A stretch of DNA of 64,000 nt from an uncultured Christensenellaceae bacterium. Its GTDB lineage: Bacteria > Bacillota > Clostridia > Christensenellales > Pumilibacteraceae. This document shows positions 16,307-24,280 of this stretch, one piece after another (the first letter of the stretch is position 1; each line of letters starts with the position of its first letter). Both the position numbers and the translations under genes were made by a program. The notes under the pieces were generated by a model that was not told the DNA's origin, did not search any database, and was given only the letters and a program-made list of their open reading frames with translations. The stretch lies in NCBI GenBank assembly GCA_910587445.1, contig CAJULE010000003.1:1-64000 (forward strand), read 5' to 3'.

Positions 16307-19300
16307 TTACGCGTTTGCGCGATTATTCCTGTACCAAAGCACCCAACTTGTCGCCACCATGGCAAGGCAGGCGAACGCAAGTATTCCCGATACGATCTCT
16401 AATGCGATTATCGCTTTTTCCCAACCGGGCACGACATACTCCGTAGTGGTAGACGAGGTTATGCCGTTCATCGCCGCAGAACCCAACATTATAGAAAGGT
16501 TTCTGTGCGTTGCCTGTCTGAGAGCCTGACAAACCGTTGCGTTGTCCTTATAGTCATCGAGAGCGTTGGCTCCGACGCTTCCCATCCAGACATCCGTACC
16601 GGCAACCACGCCGCTTGCTATGAGCGCGCCCGTGCCGGACATATGCGGACCTTGAGGGGAGTCGGTTTCGGTAAAGCCCGTAAAGCCCCACTCGCCGCGA
16701 AGAAGGTCGGTCAAAAGTCCCTTATGGCGTCCCGCCCAAGTGCAGCCTATACGGTTGAACGAGGACATTATGCAGTTGGTCACGCCTTCGGTCACTCCCT
16801 TTTCGAAGCCTTTGACGTACAGCTCGCGAATAGACTGCTCGTTTGCCCACACGGTCACACCCGCACGGTTGACTTCCTGATCGTTGAGCGCAAAATGTTT
16901 CGTGCAAAGTATTATGCCGTTTTGCGAAAGACCTCTGTTTACTTCCGTTCCCATTTCGCCCGTAAGGAAACCGTCCTCGCTGTAGTACTCCCAATTTCTT
17001 CCGCTGTAAGCGCTGCGGTGGATATTGACGGCGGTGCCGTAAGTCTGAACGCGCTCGACCGCCATTATTTCCATTGCAAACGCTTCGCCGAGCTCGACTG
17101 CAAGCTCCCTGTTGTACGACGCGCCGACGAGCGTATTGCTCGGAAACGCCATATTGTTGGCGAGCCCGTACGTCTGTACTTTGTCGGCGTGCATTCCGCA
17201 AGGTCCGTCGTCTGCCTTATAGCCGGGAGCGGCTATGCTCGTAGCTCCCGCCATATTGCGTGCGCCGAGCCTGAGCATATTGACTTGCTCCTGGAACGTC
17301 ATCTGATCGAGCAACGCTTCCCAAAGCGGATCGTTATACGGTACGCCCTTAAGCTGTATGAGCGTAAGTTTTCCGTATTCGGCAGAGACGGTCTCATACG
17401 ACGGCATTTTGGCATTCGGATCCTCTTCGAAAGTACCGTTCGGATCGAGATCCGCAATCATTTTTTCGTTCGTGGCTTTCAAAGACACCGTGCTCGGATA
17501 GGTCTTATCCCAATCACTGCGGGAAAGATATGTGATCTTTTGGTCCTTCGTTCCCTCATAACGGTTTACGTCCACGTCGTCGAACAGATTTTTTATCTGC
17601 TCTTTCGTAAACGGTGATACCGAATAGGTCTCGAAATCGTCCTTATTCACATTGATTGCGTATACAAAGTTCTTATTGCCGTCTGCGTCCATTCCGTCGG
17701 CTTTCGTCTTGCCTTTCGCCGCAAGAATGTTGTTTAAAGCGTCGTGCGCGTCCGTGCCGGCTGCAAGATAATAGTCGCCCTTTTCGAGTATGTATGTCCC
17801 TTTGCCGTTTGAGTCGTAGGATTTAAACTCGTAGTCGTCGATGACGATTTTAACGGTCTCGCTTGCGCCTACGCCGAGCTCCTTCGTCTTGGCAAAGCCG
17901 ACGAGCTCGACAGCCGCTTTCTCGATCCCGTTCGCCCTGTCGTATTCGGTGTAGGACTTCTGAAGATAGATCTGTACGACGTCTTTGCCGGCTCTTGCGC
18001 CCGTGTTCTTTACCGTTACCGACACTTCGTAATCGCCGTCCTTTCTGCGCTCGACCTTAAAGTCAGAGTGAGCGAACGTGGTGTACGAGCCGCCGTAACC
18101 GAACGGATATGCGACTTCGCCTGCATAACTCCATTTGCCTTCTCCCGCTTTTACGCCCTTCTGCGAATCCGCGTTTCCTGCTTTGAGTACGAGATCCTCG
18201 TATCTGGTCTCGTAGTAGCGATAGCCGACATAGATACCTTCTTGATAGACTATGTACTTATTTACCTTGTTCTTATAAAAGTCGAGCTTTCCGAGATCGG
18301 GGTGTTCCGTGAAGGTAAAGTCGCCGAAATTTTCGTTGGCGGGCGCGCTCATGGCGTCGTATATCCAAGTATCGGTGAAATGCCCCGAGGGGTTGGCGTT
18401 GCCGACCAAAAGATCGGAGACATACTCAAGGCTCGCGGCTCCGCCTACGCCCACCCACAGACAAGCGTCGATGTCGTCGCGATACTTTGCTATGTCGCCG
18501 AGCGGCATAAAAGTCGCCGTATTCAGAAGGAGTACTATCTTTTTGATTTTTCCGTCCTTCTTCAGCTCGATCAGTTTTTCGATAAAGCTCAATTCGTCGG
18601 TCGTAAACTGAAGATATTTTCCGTCCGAAGTATTGGTTTTTTCGAACATATTCGTGTCGCTGCCCTCTCCGCCGCTTCGGGATACGGGATAGATAACGGC
18701 GTCGCCGTACTCGGTTATTCCGCTCTCCATCGACCCGTAAACCGTGGAGTTAAGCACATTCCAAGGCACTTCGCCCACATTGTAATTGATGCAGGTCTTT
18801 CTGTAATCTTCGCCGTTGTACTGCTGCCAGGACCTGCCGTAGCCAATGCTCGCAAGCTTCATTGTTTTGGCTATCTGCGGGTTTACTTCGAGCCGTCTGC
18901 TCGTAAGCGCGTCCGTAAACGAGGGCTGTTCGAACGACACCTCGCCGCTGCCCGTGCCGTGGAAGAGCCAATTTTGACTGCTTACGCCGAGCGCGCTTAT
19001 CTTGTCGCCTTCATTAAGCGGAAGCGCATTATCGTGATTCCACATGAGAACCGAGCCTTCCTCGCCTACACGCTCCGCAACCTGAAGCGAATTCTTGCGC
19101 ATTGCGTCCAAGTCGTATGTCTGTTTTTTGACGCCGCTTTCGCCGTTCAGTACAAGATTGCCGCTTTCGTCCTTAACAGCGAAATCCGATTTGAAATACT
19201 GCGAGTCCACTTCGTCGACATTGCCCGTCTCGACCAATCTATAACGCGATACACCGAAAAAGCTGTCGATCCAACTTGTATACTGAGCGGCGATTGCGCT

Positions 19301-19381
19301 CGCAGTCAACATTATCGCAAAGAAAAGCGCGAAAAATACGGTCAAAAGAGTCCACACGGAACGCTTGAAAACTTTATTCAT
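16307..19381 (-). CDS. Cassette 1 membrane-anchored GH3-family glycosidase with permuted domain order
   Basis: A 1024-residue GH3-family enzyme. Order: N-terminal membrane segment (8-31); the alpha/beta sandwich that is normally domain 2 (about 90-440, starting EEGSVLMWNHDNALPL and ending YPFGYGGSYTTF); a fibronectin III-like domain (about 445-545, TVKNTGARAGKDVVQIYLQ); a linker; then the TIM barrel that is normally first (about 675-960, with DDGPCGMHA, GRNWEYYSED, KHFALNDQE and the nucleophile Asp907 in GFTETDSP); and a C-terminal membrane segment (about 985-1012). The catalytic part should face outside, tethered at both ends. Inverted GH3 order is known from Ruminococcus albus and Butyrivibrio beta-glucosidases. 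The ATG overlaps the preceding gene as ATGA. Substrate unknown, beta-glucoside-like by motif. Confidence 0.9.
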   Translation of the reverse strand: MNKVFKRSVWTLLTVFFALFFAIMLTASAIAAQYTSWIDSFFGVSRYRLVETGNVDEVDSQYFKSDFAVKDESGNLVLNGESGVKKQTYDLDAMRKNSLQVAERVGEEGSVLMWNHDNALPLNEGDKISALGVSSQNWLFHGTGSGEVSFEQPSFTDALTSRRLEVNPQIAKTMKLASIGYGRSWQQYNGEDYRKTCINYNVGEVPWNVLNSTVYGSMESGITEYGDAVIYPVSRSGGEGSDTNMFEKTNTSDGKYLQFTTDELSFIEKLIELKKDGKIKKIVLLLNTATFMPLGDIAKYRDDIDACLWVGVGGAASLEYVSDLLVGNANPSGHFTDTWIYDAMSAPANENFGDFTFTEHPDLGKLDFYKNKVNKYIVYQEGIYVGYRYYETRYEDLVLKAGNADSQKGVKAGEGKWSYAGEVAYPFGYGGSYTTFAHSDFKVERRKDGDYEVSVTVKNTGARAGKDVVQIYLQKSYTEYDRANGIEKAAVELVGFAKTKELGVGASETVKIVIDDYEFKSYDSNGKGTYILEKGDYYLAAGTDAHDALNNILAAKGKTKADGMDADGNKNFVYAINVNKDDFETYSVSPFTKEQIKNLFDDVDVNRYEGTKDQKITYLSRSDWDKTYPSTVSLKATNEKMIADLDPNGTFEEDPNAKMPSYETVSAEYGKLTLIQLKGVPYNDPLWEALLDQMTFQEQVNMLRLGARNMAGATSIAAPGYKADDGPCGMHADKVQTYGLANNMAFPSNTLVGASYNRELAVELGEAFAMEIMAVERVQTYGTAVNIHRSAYSGRNWEYYSEDGFLTGEMGTEVNRGLSQNGIILCTKHFALNDQEVNRAGVTVWANEQSIRELYVKGFEKGVTEGVTNCIMSSFNRIGCTWAGRHKGLLTDLLRGEWGFTGFTETDSPQGPHMSGTGALIASGVVAGTDVWMGSVGANALDDYKDNATVCQALRQATHRNLSIMLGSAAMNGITSSTTTEYVVPGWEKAIIALEIVSGILAFACLAMVATSWVLWYRNNRANA

Positions 19382-19638
19382 GCTTCTTTCTCCCCCTTTT
19401 CCTTTTTACTCTTTGCTGTGACGAAATACATGACGGTCGTTCCGATCAAGCCGAGCACCGATATTACAGCCGCAACGAACAGCAATACCTGATACCACTC
19501 GTCGAACAGCGAAGCCGTCGCGTTTGTCATTGCCGCAATGCCGCCGAAAATAACGTACAACGCTATCGTCGCAACTACAGTGAAAAATGCCGCAATCGCA
19601 CACGCACCCGCCATAATACCCCAAGGTATTTTCTTCAT
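19378..19638 (-). CDS. Small two-helix membrane protein, first gene of the cassette 1 GH3 operon
   Basis: 86 residues from ATG 19638, which follows AAAGGAG. Two membrane segments (about 5-33 and 45-72) and a lysine/glutamate-rich tail. No family recognised. Its stop overlaps the GH3 start (ATGA), so the two are translationally coupled, and a role in assembly or stability of the GH3 protein in the membrane is a reasonable guess. Cassette 3 also has a small membrane protein next to its GH3 gene, although that one is larger and lies downstream. Confidence 0.8.
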   Translation of the reverse strand: MKKIPWGIMAGACAIAAFFTVVATIALYVIFGGIAAMTNATASLFDEWYQVLLFVAAVISVLGLIGTTVMYFVTAKSKKEKGEKEA

Positions 19639-19660
19639 AAAATTCTCCTTTTGCTTTACT

Positions 19661-19753
19661 CCCGCAACCCATGTCTTGCGGGGCATTAAAGGCGGAACTG
19701 CGCAATTCCTGTCCTTCGAGAAAATTTTATAATACCGGGTCGCATATTTTCAA
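19661..19753 (-). promoter_or_regulatory. Promoter and leader hairpin of the cassette 1 GH3 operon
   Basis: TTGAAA (19753-19748), 16 bases, TATAAA (19731-19726). The leader contains a 7-bp hairpin, CCCGCAA with TTGCGGG (19661-19682), just before the ribosome binding site. Upstream of the -35 box CGAAC occurs twice, nine bases apart on the plus strand (19756 and 19765). The hairpin could affect translation or stability. Confidence 0.5.
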
Positions 19754-19784
19754 CACGAACAGCCCGAACGTGCAAATTATAGTC

Positions 19785-21122
19785 CTATTCTGTGATTTTC
19801 TTCGACATAAGTACGTTCAAAACGAAGGTATTGTTGTTTGTGCTTGCCGTACATATGCCGTTATATTTTTCGGCAATTCGGCGAATCGATCTGATCCCGA
19901 ATCCGTGAAAATCCGCGTTGTCCTTTGTGGTGACGGGAAAGCCGTCCGTATCGGTTTCGAGCTTTCCCGCAAACGGATTGTAAATGTTTACGGAAACCAT
20001 GTTGCCGACGCTTCTGACGATCACGCCCACCGTCCGTTTCTCCGTCTCGAGCTGCATGACGGCTTCGATGGCATTGTCGAGCGCATTTCCGAACAGCGAA
20101 TATATATCCGACTTTTCCATAAATTCGAGAGACTTTCCGTCGGCGACGCAAGTGAGCGCTATTTCGTCGCGCGCGCACTTGAGGCTCTTTTCGGTGAGAA
20201 TTATGTCGAGCACCTCGTTGTCCGTATGTACGCCGGCGTCGTAAATAGATATGGCGTCCTTTATTTCTTCGACGGTCTCGGCGGGCAAGCCTCTGCCCTC
20301 GCCTATCTCGCGTATCTGGTGGCGAAGGTCGTGGCACTTGAAGTTGATGAGCTCGATGTTGTCTTTGGACAGCTTGTACTGCCGCTCCTTTTCGCGAAGA
20401 AGCACCTGCGTCAAATCGAGTTCGTGCTCGAGTTCTCCTTTTCTGATGAGACCGAACTGGATATACAATATAAAGACGCTGCACAGACTTTCGTAAAACG
20501 CGTTCATTACAAGCATGAGCGTGTTCTTTTCGTCGACATAGTAAATTACGATGACGTTTATGATTACGTCCACCAATAGTCCTGCGCCGCACACAAGCAT
20601 GACCGCCGTACTGCGTATGCAAAATTCGGCTCCGCGCTCTATCTTTTTTACGAACACGATGTATACGAAACTGTATACTACATAGTACGCCGTTATGTAT
20701 ACAAGCCCTTTCAATACGGAGAACAGCGTAATGTCGGTTATGTTGAGCACGCCTTGCGAATACATACCGAAAATCATGTTCACATCGCCTTCGATAACCG
20801 TGGTGAATATATTTGCCACACCGTATCCGAAATGCTGCATGGTATACGCCGCGACTCCGCAAAACACTACGTTTTTCCAACTTATCTCGCATGAGAGCTT
20901 AAGCATGGGAATGGTGACCGCGAATATCGCAATGAACGAGCATATAGTATAAAACGCGTTATAGATAAGCGGTATCGCAATCGCCAGCGCCGCCGCACCT
21001 ATCAAGAACAACCCGAACCACAGCGCAAAAAACTTTTTCTTGCGAAGCCGAAAAACGATCAAAAATTCCGCCGTGAAAATTTCCGCCACGAAAAGCAGAC
21101 GGTTTAAGACGAGCATCGGCAT
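19785..21122 (-). CDS. Cassette 1 GHKL sensor kinase (AgrC-like)
   Basis: A 445-residue kinase with six or seven membrane segments (about 1-215), a coiled linker, the phospho-accepting motif NFKCHDLRHQ and a GHKL ATPase domain (N box FGNALDNAIEAV, G box FHGFGIRSI). This is the AgrC/ComD type that usually pairs with LytTR regulators. It starts one base after the stop of RR1 with GGGAGG upstream, so the pair is co-translated. I see no AgrB-like protease or AgrD-like peptide gene beside it, so the signal is probably not a locally encoded peptide. The GH3 operon begins directly downstream with its own promoter. Confidence 0.9.
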   Translation of the reverse strand: MPMLVLNRLLFVAEIFTAEFLIVFRLRKKKFFALWFGLFLIGAAALAIAIPLIYNAFYTICSFIAIFAVTIPMLKLSCEISWKNVVFCGVAAYTMQHFGYGVANIFTTVIEGDVNMIFGMYSQGVLNITDITLFSVLKGLVYITAYYVVYSFVYIVFVKKIERGAEFCIRSTAVMLVCGAGLLVDVIINVIVIYYVDEKNTLMLVMNAFYESLCSVFILYIQFGLIRKGELEHELDLTQVLLREKERQYKLSKDNIELINFKCHDLRHQIREIGEGRGLPAETVEEIKDAISIYDAGVHTDNEVLDIILTEKSLKCARDEIALTCVADGKSLEFMEKSDIYSLFGNALDNAIEAVMQLETEKRTVGVIVRSVGNMVSVNIYNPFAGKLETDTDGFPVTTKDNADFHGFGIRSIRRIAEKYNGICTASTNNNTFVLNVLMSKKITE

Positions 21123-21123
21123 A

Positions 21124-21834
21124 TCACTTTCCTCCCAGATATTCGTTTAGGCTCTTCAAAAAGCTCTTCTTTTTGTTGCGCGAAATCTGCAATTTCTCTC
21201 CGCCCGCAATGGTAAGCGAAAATTCCTCGATTGCCGTAACGTACTGTAGATTTACGAGAAAGCAGCGGTTACACAACGCAAAAGGCGCGTCGCCGAGCTG
21301 TACGACGGCGTCTTTCAATTGTCCGTAAGTCGTGTAGTCGCCGCCCAAGGTGTGATAGACGACGTTGTGATGCAATACTTCCGCATACTTGATTTCTGAT
21401 GTTCGGAGTCTTCTTTTATTGTTTCTTTCGTTTATCCAAATCTCCTTGTCGCGCGTCGTCTCGAACCTCTCGATCGCTCTGTCGAGCTTTATCGCGAAAG
21501 CCGAATAAAAAACGGGCTTTACGATGAAGTCGAATGCGTCCACCTCATAGCCCTTGACTGCGTACTGCGCCATATTCGTCACGAAAATGACGATCACTTT
21601 TTTGTCCTTTTCCCGTATCTGTTTCACGACGTCCATGCCGTTGCGGAAAGGGAGTTCTATATCCATGAAGATAATATCGAAATTGCCGTAAAACTCGTCG
21701 AGAAAGCTGAGCGCGTCGCCGTAGACCGACACATTGAATTCCTTGCCGCGCTCCTGTCCGTACTTGCGGATAAACGAAACAAGCCTGTCGCTGTGCTCCT
21801 TGTTGTCCTCGACGACGCAAACCCTGTAGTTCAT
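21124..21834 (-). CDS. Cassette 1 LytTR response regulator (RR1)
   Basis: 236 residues: receiver domain (about 3-120, phospho-acceptor Asp in IIFMDIELP, switch Lys in FIVKPV) and a LytTR DNA-binding domain (about 135-232, ending SRNKKKSFL). LytTR regulators bind pairs of short direct repeats about two helical turns apart. First gene of a two-gene operon with the GHKL kinase. GGAGGG precedes the ATG. Its promoter contains a G9 tract between the -35 and -10 boxes, and its leader has a terminator-like hairpin, so expression may be both phase-variable and attenuated. Confidence 0.92.
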   Translation of the reverse strand: MNYRVCVVEDNKEHSDRLVSFIRKYGQERGKEFNVSVYGDALSFLDEFYGNFDIIFMDIELPFRNGMDVVKQIREKDKKVIVIFVTNMAQYAVKGYEVDAFDFIVKPVFYSAFAIKLDRAIERFETTRDKEIWINERNNKRRLRTSEIKYAEVLHHNVVYHTLGGDYTTYGQLKDAVVQLGDAPFALCNRCFLVNLQYVTAIEEFSLTIAGGEKLQISRNKKKSFLKSLNEYLGGK

Positions 21835-21864
21835 CTTCTGCCCTCCGATAGGTTATCCACACAA

Positions 21865-21914
21865 AAAGCGCGAACACGGGCGGGTTCGGTCGTACACGCC
21901 GAATTTCGCGCTTT
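21865..21914 (-). promoter_or_regulatory. Terminator-like hairpin in the RR1 leader
   Basis: Within the predicted leader, AAAGCGCGAA (21914-21905) pairs perfectly with TTCGCGCTTT (21874-21865), with an inner TTCGG/CCGAA helix, followed by two more Ts. It lies between the transcription start near 21921 and the ATG at 21834, so it could act as an attenuator. No ligand class is recognised. Confidence 0.45.
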
Positions 21915-21927
21915 CTTCCTTAAGATA

Positions 21928-21958
21928 AGTATAACACTGTCCCCCCCCCGTCTGTCAA
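21928..21958 (-). promoter_or_regulatory. RR1 promoter with a G9 tract in its spacer
   Basis: TTGACA (21958-21953) and TATACT (21933-21928) are separated by 19 bases that include nine consecutive Gs (21949-21941). The optimum spacer is 17, so loss of two Gs would strengthen the promoter and gains would weaken it. This is the classic layout of a slippage-switched promoter. Confidence 0.7.
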
Positions 21959-22032
21959 GAAGAAAAAGAGCGCACCCGAAACAATTTTCGTCATAAATCG
22001 ACCTTTTTCTCCGAAAAAGGCGAAGAATACGC

Positions 22033-22061
22033 TTGACAGTTATACACATATCTGATAAACT
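22033..22061 (+). promoter_or_regulatory. Promoter of the MATE transporter leader
   Basis: TTGACA (22033-22038), 17 bases, TAAACT (22056-22061), giving a transcription start near 22068, right before the structured leader. Confidence 0.65.
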
Positions 22062-22070
22062 TCATATACA

Positions 22071-22150
22071 AATCGGAGGGCAGACGGTCGCAACCGTCAC
22101 TGCCGGATAAGATGTCGAGTGCGCTCGAATCCTTATCCGGCTTTATTTTA
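22071..22150 (+). promoter_or_regulatory. Candidate mepA-type (guanidine-IV) riboswitch with terminator
   Basis: The leader holds a first stem GGCAG/CTGCC enclosing ACGGT/ACCGT (22079-22104), then a perfect 10-bp terminator stem GCCGGATAAG/CTTATCCGGC (22102-22111 with 22132-22141) followed by TTTATTTTA. The last three bases of the first stem are the first three of the terminator, so the two helices exclude each other, as expected for a riboswitch. The guanidine-IV (mepA) class is known upstream of MATE transporters in Clostridia; the class assignment rests on gene context and small size, not on a covariance match. Confidence 0.5.
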
Positions 22151-22186
22151 TCCTTCGAAAACGTATATGTCGAGGTCTATATCCGT

Positions 22187-23518
22187 ATGAAAATACAGAT
22201 TTCCGAACATTTCACATATAAAAAACTGTTTCGCTTCGTACTGCCGTCCATAGTCATGATGGTCTTTACGTCCATATACGGCGTCGTCGACGGGCTGTTC
22301 GTTTCGAATTTCGTCGGCAAGACGGCGTTTGCTTCCATAAATCTCATAATGCCGTTCATAATGATCCTCGGCGGAATGGGCTTTATGATAGGCACGGGCG
22401 GCGTGGCGCTTGTACTCAGAACGCTCGGCATGGGCAAATCAAACGACGCCAAGCGCTATTTTACCATGCTCGTCGTTTTCGCCGTATTTTTCGGAGCGGT
22501 CCTGACTGCCGTCGGCATAGGCTTCGTCCGCCCTATATCCCGCCTGCTCGGCGCAACCGACGACATGATAGAGCACTGCGTGCTGTACGGGCGCATCGTA
22601 ATGGGATTTACGATATTCTTCATGCTTCAGAGTATGTTCCAAAGCTTTCTCGTCGCCGCCGAAAAACCGGGTCTCGGACTTGTCGTGACGGTGATCGCCG
22701 GCTGTACGAACGCCGTTCTCGATGCGGTTTTCATAGCCGGCTTTAAATGGGGACTTGTGGGAGCGGCAGTCGCGACGGGCATAGGTCAATTTGTCGGCGG
22801 CTTCATTCCCCTCGTATACTTCATGCGCCCGAATAAGAGCCTTTTGCGCTTTACAAGGACGCGTCTCGAAATAAAACCGATTTTGCGGGCCTGCGGAAAC
22901 GGATCGTCGGAGCTGCTCACAAACGTCGCTTCGTCCGTCGTAAGTATGCTGTACAATTTCAGGCTTCTCGTATACTTCGGGGAAAACGGCGTTTCCGCAT
23001 ACGGCGTAATCATGTACGTTCAGTTCATTTTCCTCGCGATAGAAATAGGCTACAGCGTGGGCGTCGCGCCCATTATAAGCTATAACTACGGCTCGGGCAA
23101 CAGCGACGAGCTGAAAAATCTATTTAAAAAGAGCCTTATCGTCATGAGCTTTTCCGGCGTAATACTCGCCGCGGCTGCCGAAGCCCTCGCCGTGCCGCTT
23201 TCCATGCTTTTCGTCGGATACGACAAGGAGCTGTTCGATCTGACCGTCTTTGCCTTCAGAATATTTTCGATAGCGTTCGTGTTCTCGGGCGTAAACATCT
23301 TCTCGTCGGGCTTCTTTACGGCGCTAAACAACGGCGTCGTGTCCGCGATCCTCTCGTTTTCGCGCGCGCTCGTGCTGCAAGTGGGCTTCGTACTTCTTCT
23401 CCCCGCCGTATTCGGTGCGAACGGCATATGGTGGGCGATGTTTGCGACGGAAGTCGGTGCGCTAATCGTCGCAGTATCCTTCTTCATAGCAAAACGAAAA
23501 CGCTATAACTACGCCTAA
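22187..23518 (+). CDS. MATE family efflux transporter
   Basis: 443 residues with twelve membrane segments arranged as two similar halves, and the family-typical start FRFVLPSIVMMVFTSIYGVVDGLFVSNFVG. MATE proteins export cationic compounds using sodium or proton gradients. The frame is open from 22112, but that start lies inside the leader hairpin; ATG 22187 (MKIQISEHFT) begins the conserved sequence. The leader's terminator lies just upstream, so expression is probably induced by a ligand, possibly guanidine. It is the only plus-strand gene among minus-strand cassettes. Confidence 0.92.
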   Translation: MKIQISEHFTYKKLFRFVLPSIVMMVFTSIYGVVDGLFVSNFVGKTAFASINLIMPFIMILGGMGFMIGTGGVALVLRTLGMGKSNDAKRYFTMLVVFAVFFGAVLTAVGIGFVRPISRLLGATDDMIEHCVLYGRIVMGFTIFFMLQSMFQSFLVAAEKPGLGLVVTVIAGCTNAVLDAVFIAGFKWGLVGAAVATGIGQFVGGFIPLVYFMRPNKSLLRFTRTRLEIKPILRACGNGSSELLTNVASSVVSMLYNFRLLVYFGENGVSAYGVIMYVQFIFLAIEIGYSVGVAPIISYNYGSGNSDELKNLFKKSLIVMSFSGVILAAAAEALAVPLSMLFVGYDKELFDLTVFAFRIFSIAFVFSGVNIFSSGFFTALNNGVVSAILSFSRALVLQVGFVLLLPAVFGANGIWWAMFATEVGALIVAVSFFIAKRKRYNYA

Positions 23519-23525
23519 ACCAACG

Positions 23526-23569
23526 AAAAGAGACGAACCGAAAGATTCGTCTCTTTGTTTTGTTATATG
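23526..23569 (+). terminator. MATE terminator, copy of a dispersed 44-bp terminator repeat
   Basis: Stem AAGAGACGAA with TTCGTCTCTT, then TGTTTTGTT. The 44 bases are 42/44 identical to 30542-30585. The element also sits just beyond the 3' end of the cassette 2 operon on the other strand. Confidence 0.8.
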
Positions 23570-23634
23570 ATTTTTCCGGACTTATGCCGCCCTTCTTCTA
23601 CTTTGCGAAAAACCGACTTTTAAAGCGCTTCGTA

Positions 23635-24267
23635 TCATTCCTGCAGTGTGAGGATACCGTGCCCGTTTGCCGTAAGCATTCCGCCCATGAGCTTTATGCC
23701 GAAGCCCTCATAACCGATCGTAACTTTTCCGTCGGCGTCTACAGTCGTCGATATATTCGAACCGCTGCTCATGGTCATCGTATATACGCCGTCTTTGACC
23801 GTATATTTTCCGCTGTCCGAATATATACCGCCTGCGCCGACTATCTCCCACTCCAATGTGTTATAACATTTGAATTCGGAGGCAAAGTCCATAACACGTC
23901 CGCCGCCGAGACCGAAAGAAACGTCTCCCGTAAAGGTAGCCACGACTGCTTTTACGACGACTTCTATTTCGTATGTAGCCGTAATTTCGCCGTATGTGAC
24001 GGTCACGGTCTTTTTGCCCGCCTCCGACATATCCGGCGCGGAAACCGTGTACTCGTCTTTCTTTATGCGCTCGTTAGTGCCGCCGTTCTTCGCATACACG
24101 ACGAGATTGTCGGAATTGAACTCGGTGCCCACTTCGAATACCGTAGCAACTGCGGATGTGTCCAAAGCGATCTCCTTGACCCCGCCGCAACCGACGAGGG
24201 CAACGGACAATATGAGTCCGAGCACAAGCGCCGTCGCCGCAATAAATTTACTTACCGATTTTTTCAT
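23635..24267 (-). CDS. Cassette 2 lipoprotein with an Ig-like domain
   Basis: 210 residues with a signal peptide and lipobox ALVGCG. Residues about 30-105 look like a bacterial Ig-like (Big) domain, ending KTVTVTYGEITATYEIEV. The remaining 100 residues form a beta-rich domain that I do not recognise. It starts 13 bases after the GH3-2 stop, so it is co-transcribed. It should be anchored on the outer face of the membrane next to the GH3 enzyme; a glycan-binding or cell-wall-spanning role is inferred from context. Confidence 0.8.
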   Translation of the reverse strand: MKKSVSKFIAATALVLGLILSVALVGCGGVKEIALDTSAVATVFEVGTEFNSDNLVVYAKNGGTNERIKKDEYTVSAPDMSEAGKKTVTVTYGEITATYEIEVVVKAVVATFTGDVSFGLGGGRVMDFASEFKCYNTLEWEIVGAGGIYSDSGKYTVKDGVYTMTMSSGSNISTTVDADGKVTIGYEGFGIKLMGGMLTANGHGILTLQE

Positions 24268-24280
24268 AATCTATCTCCTT

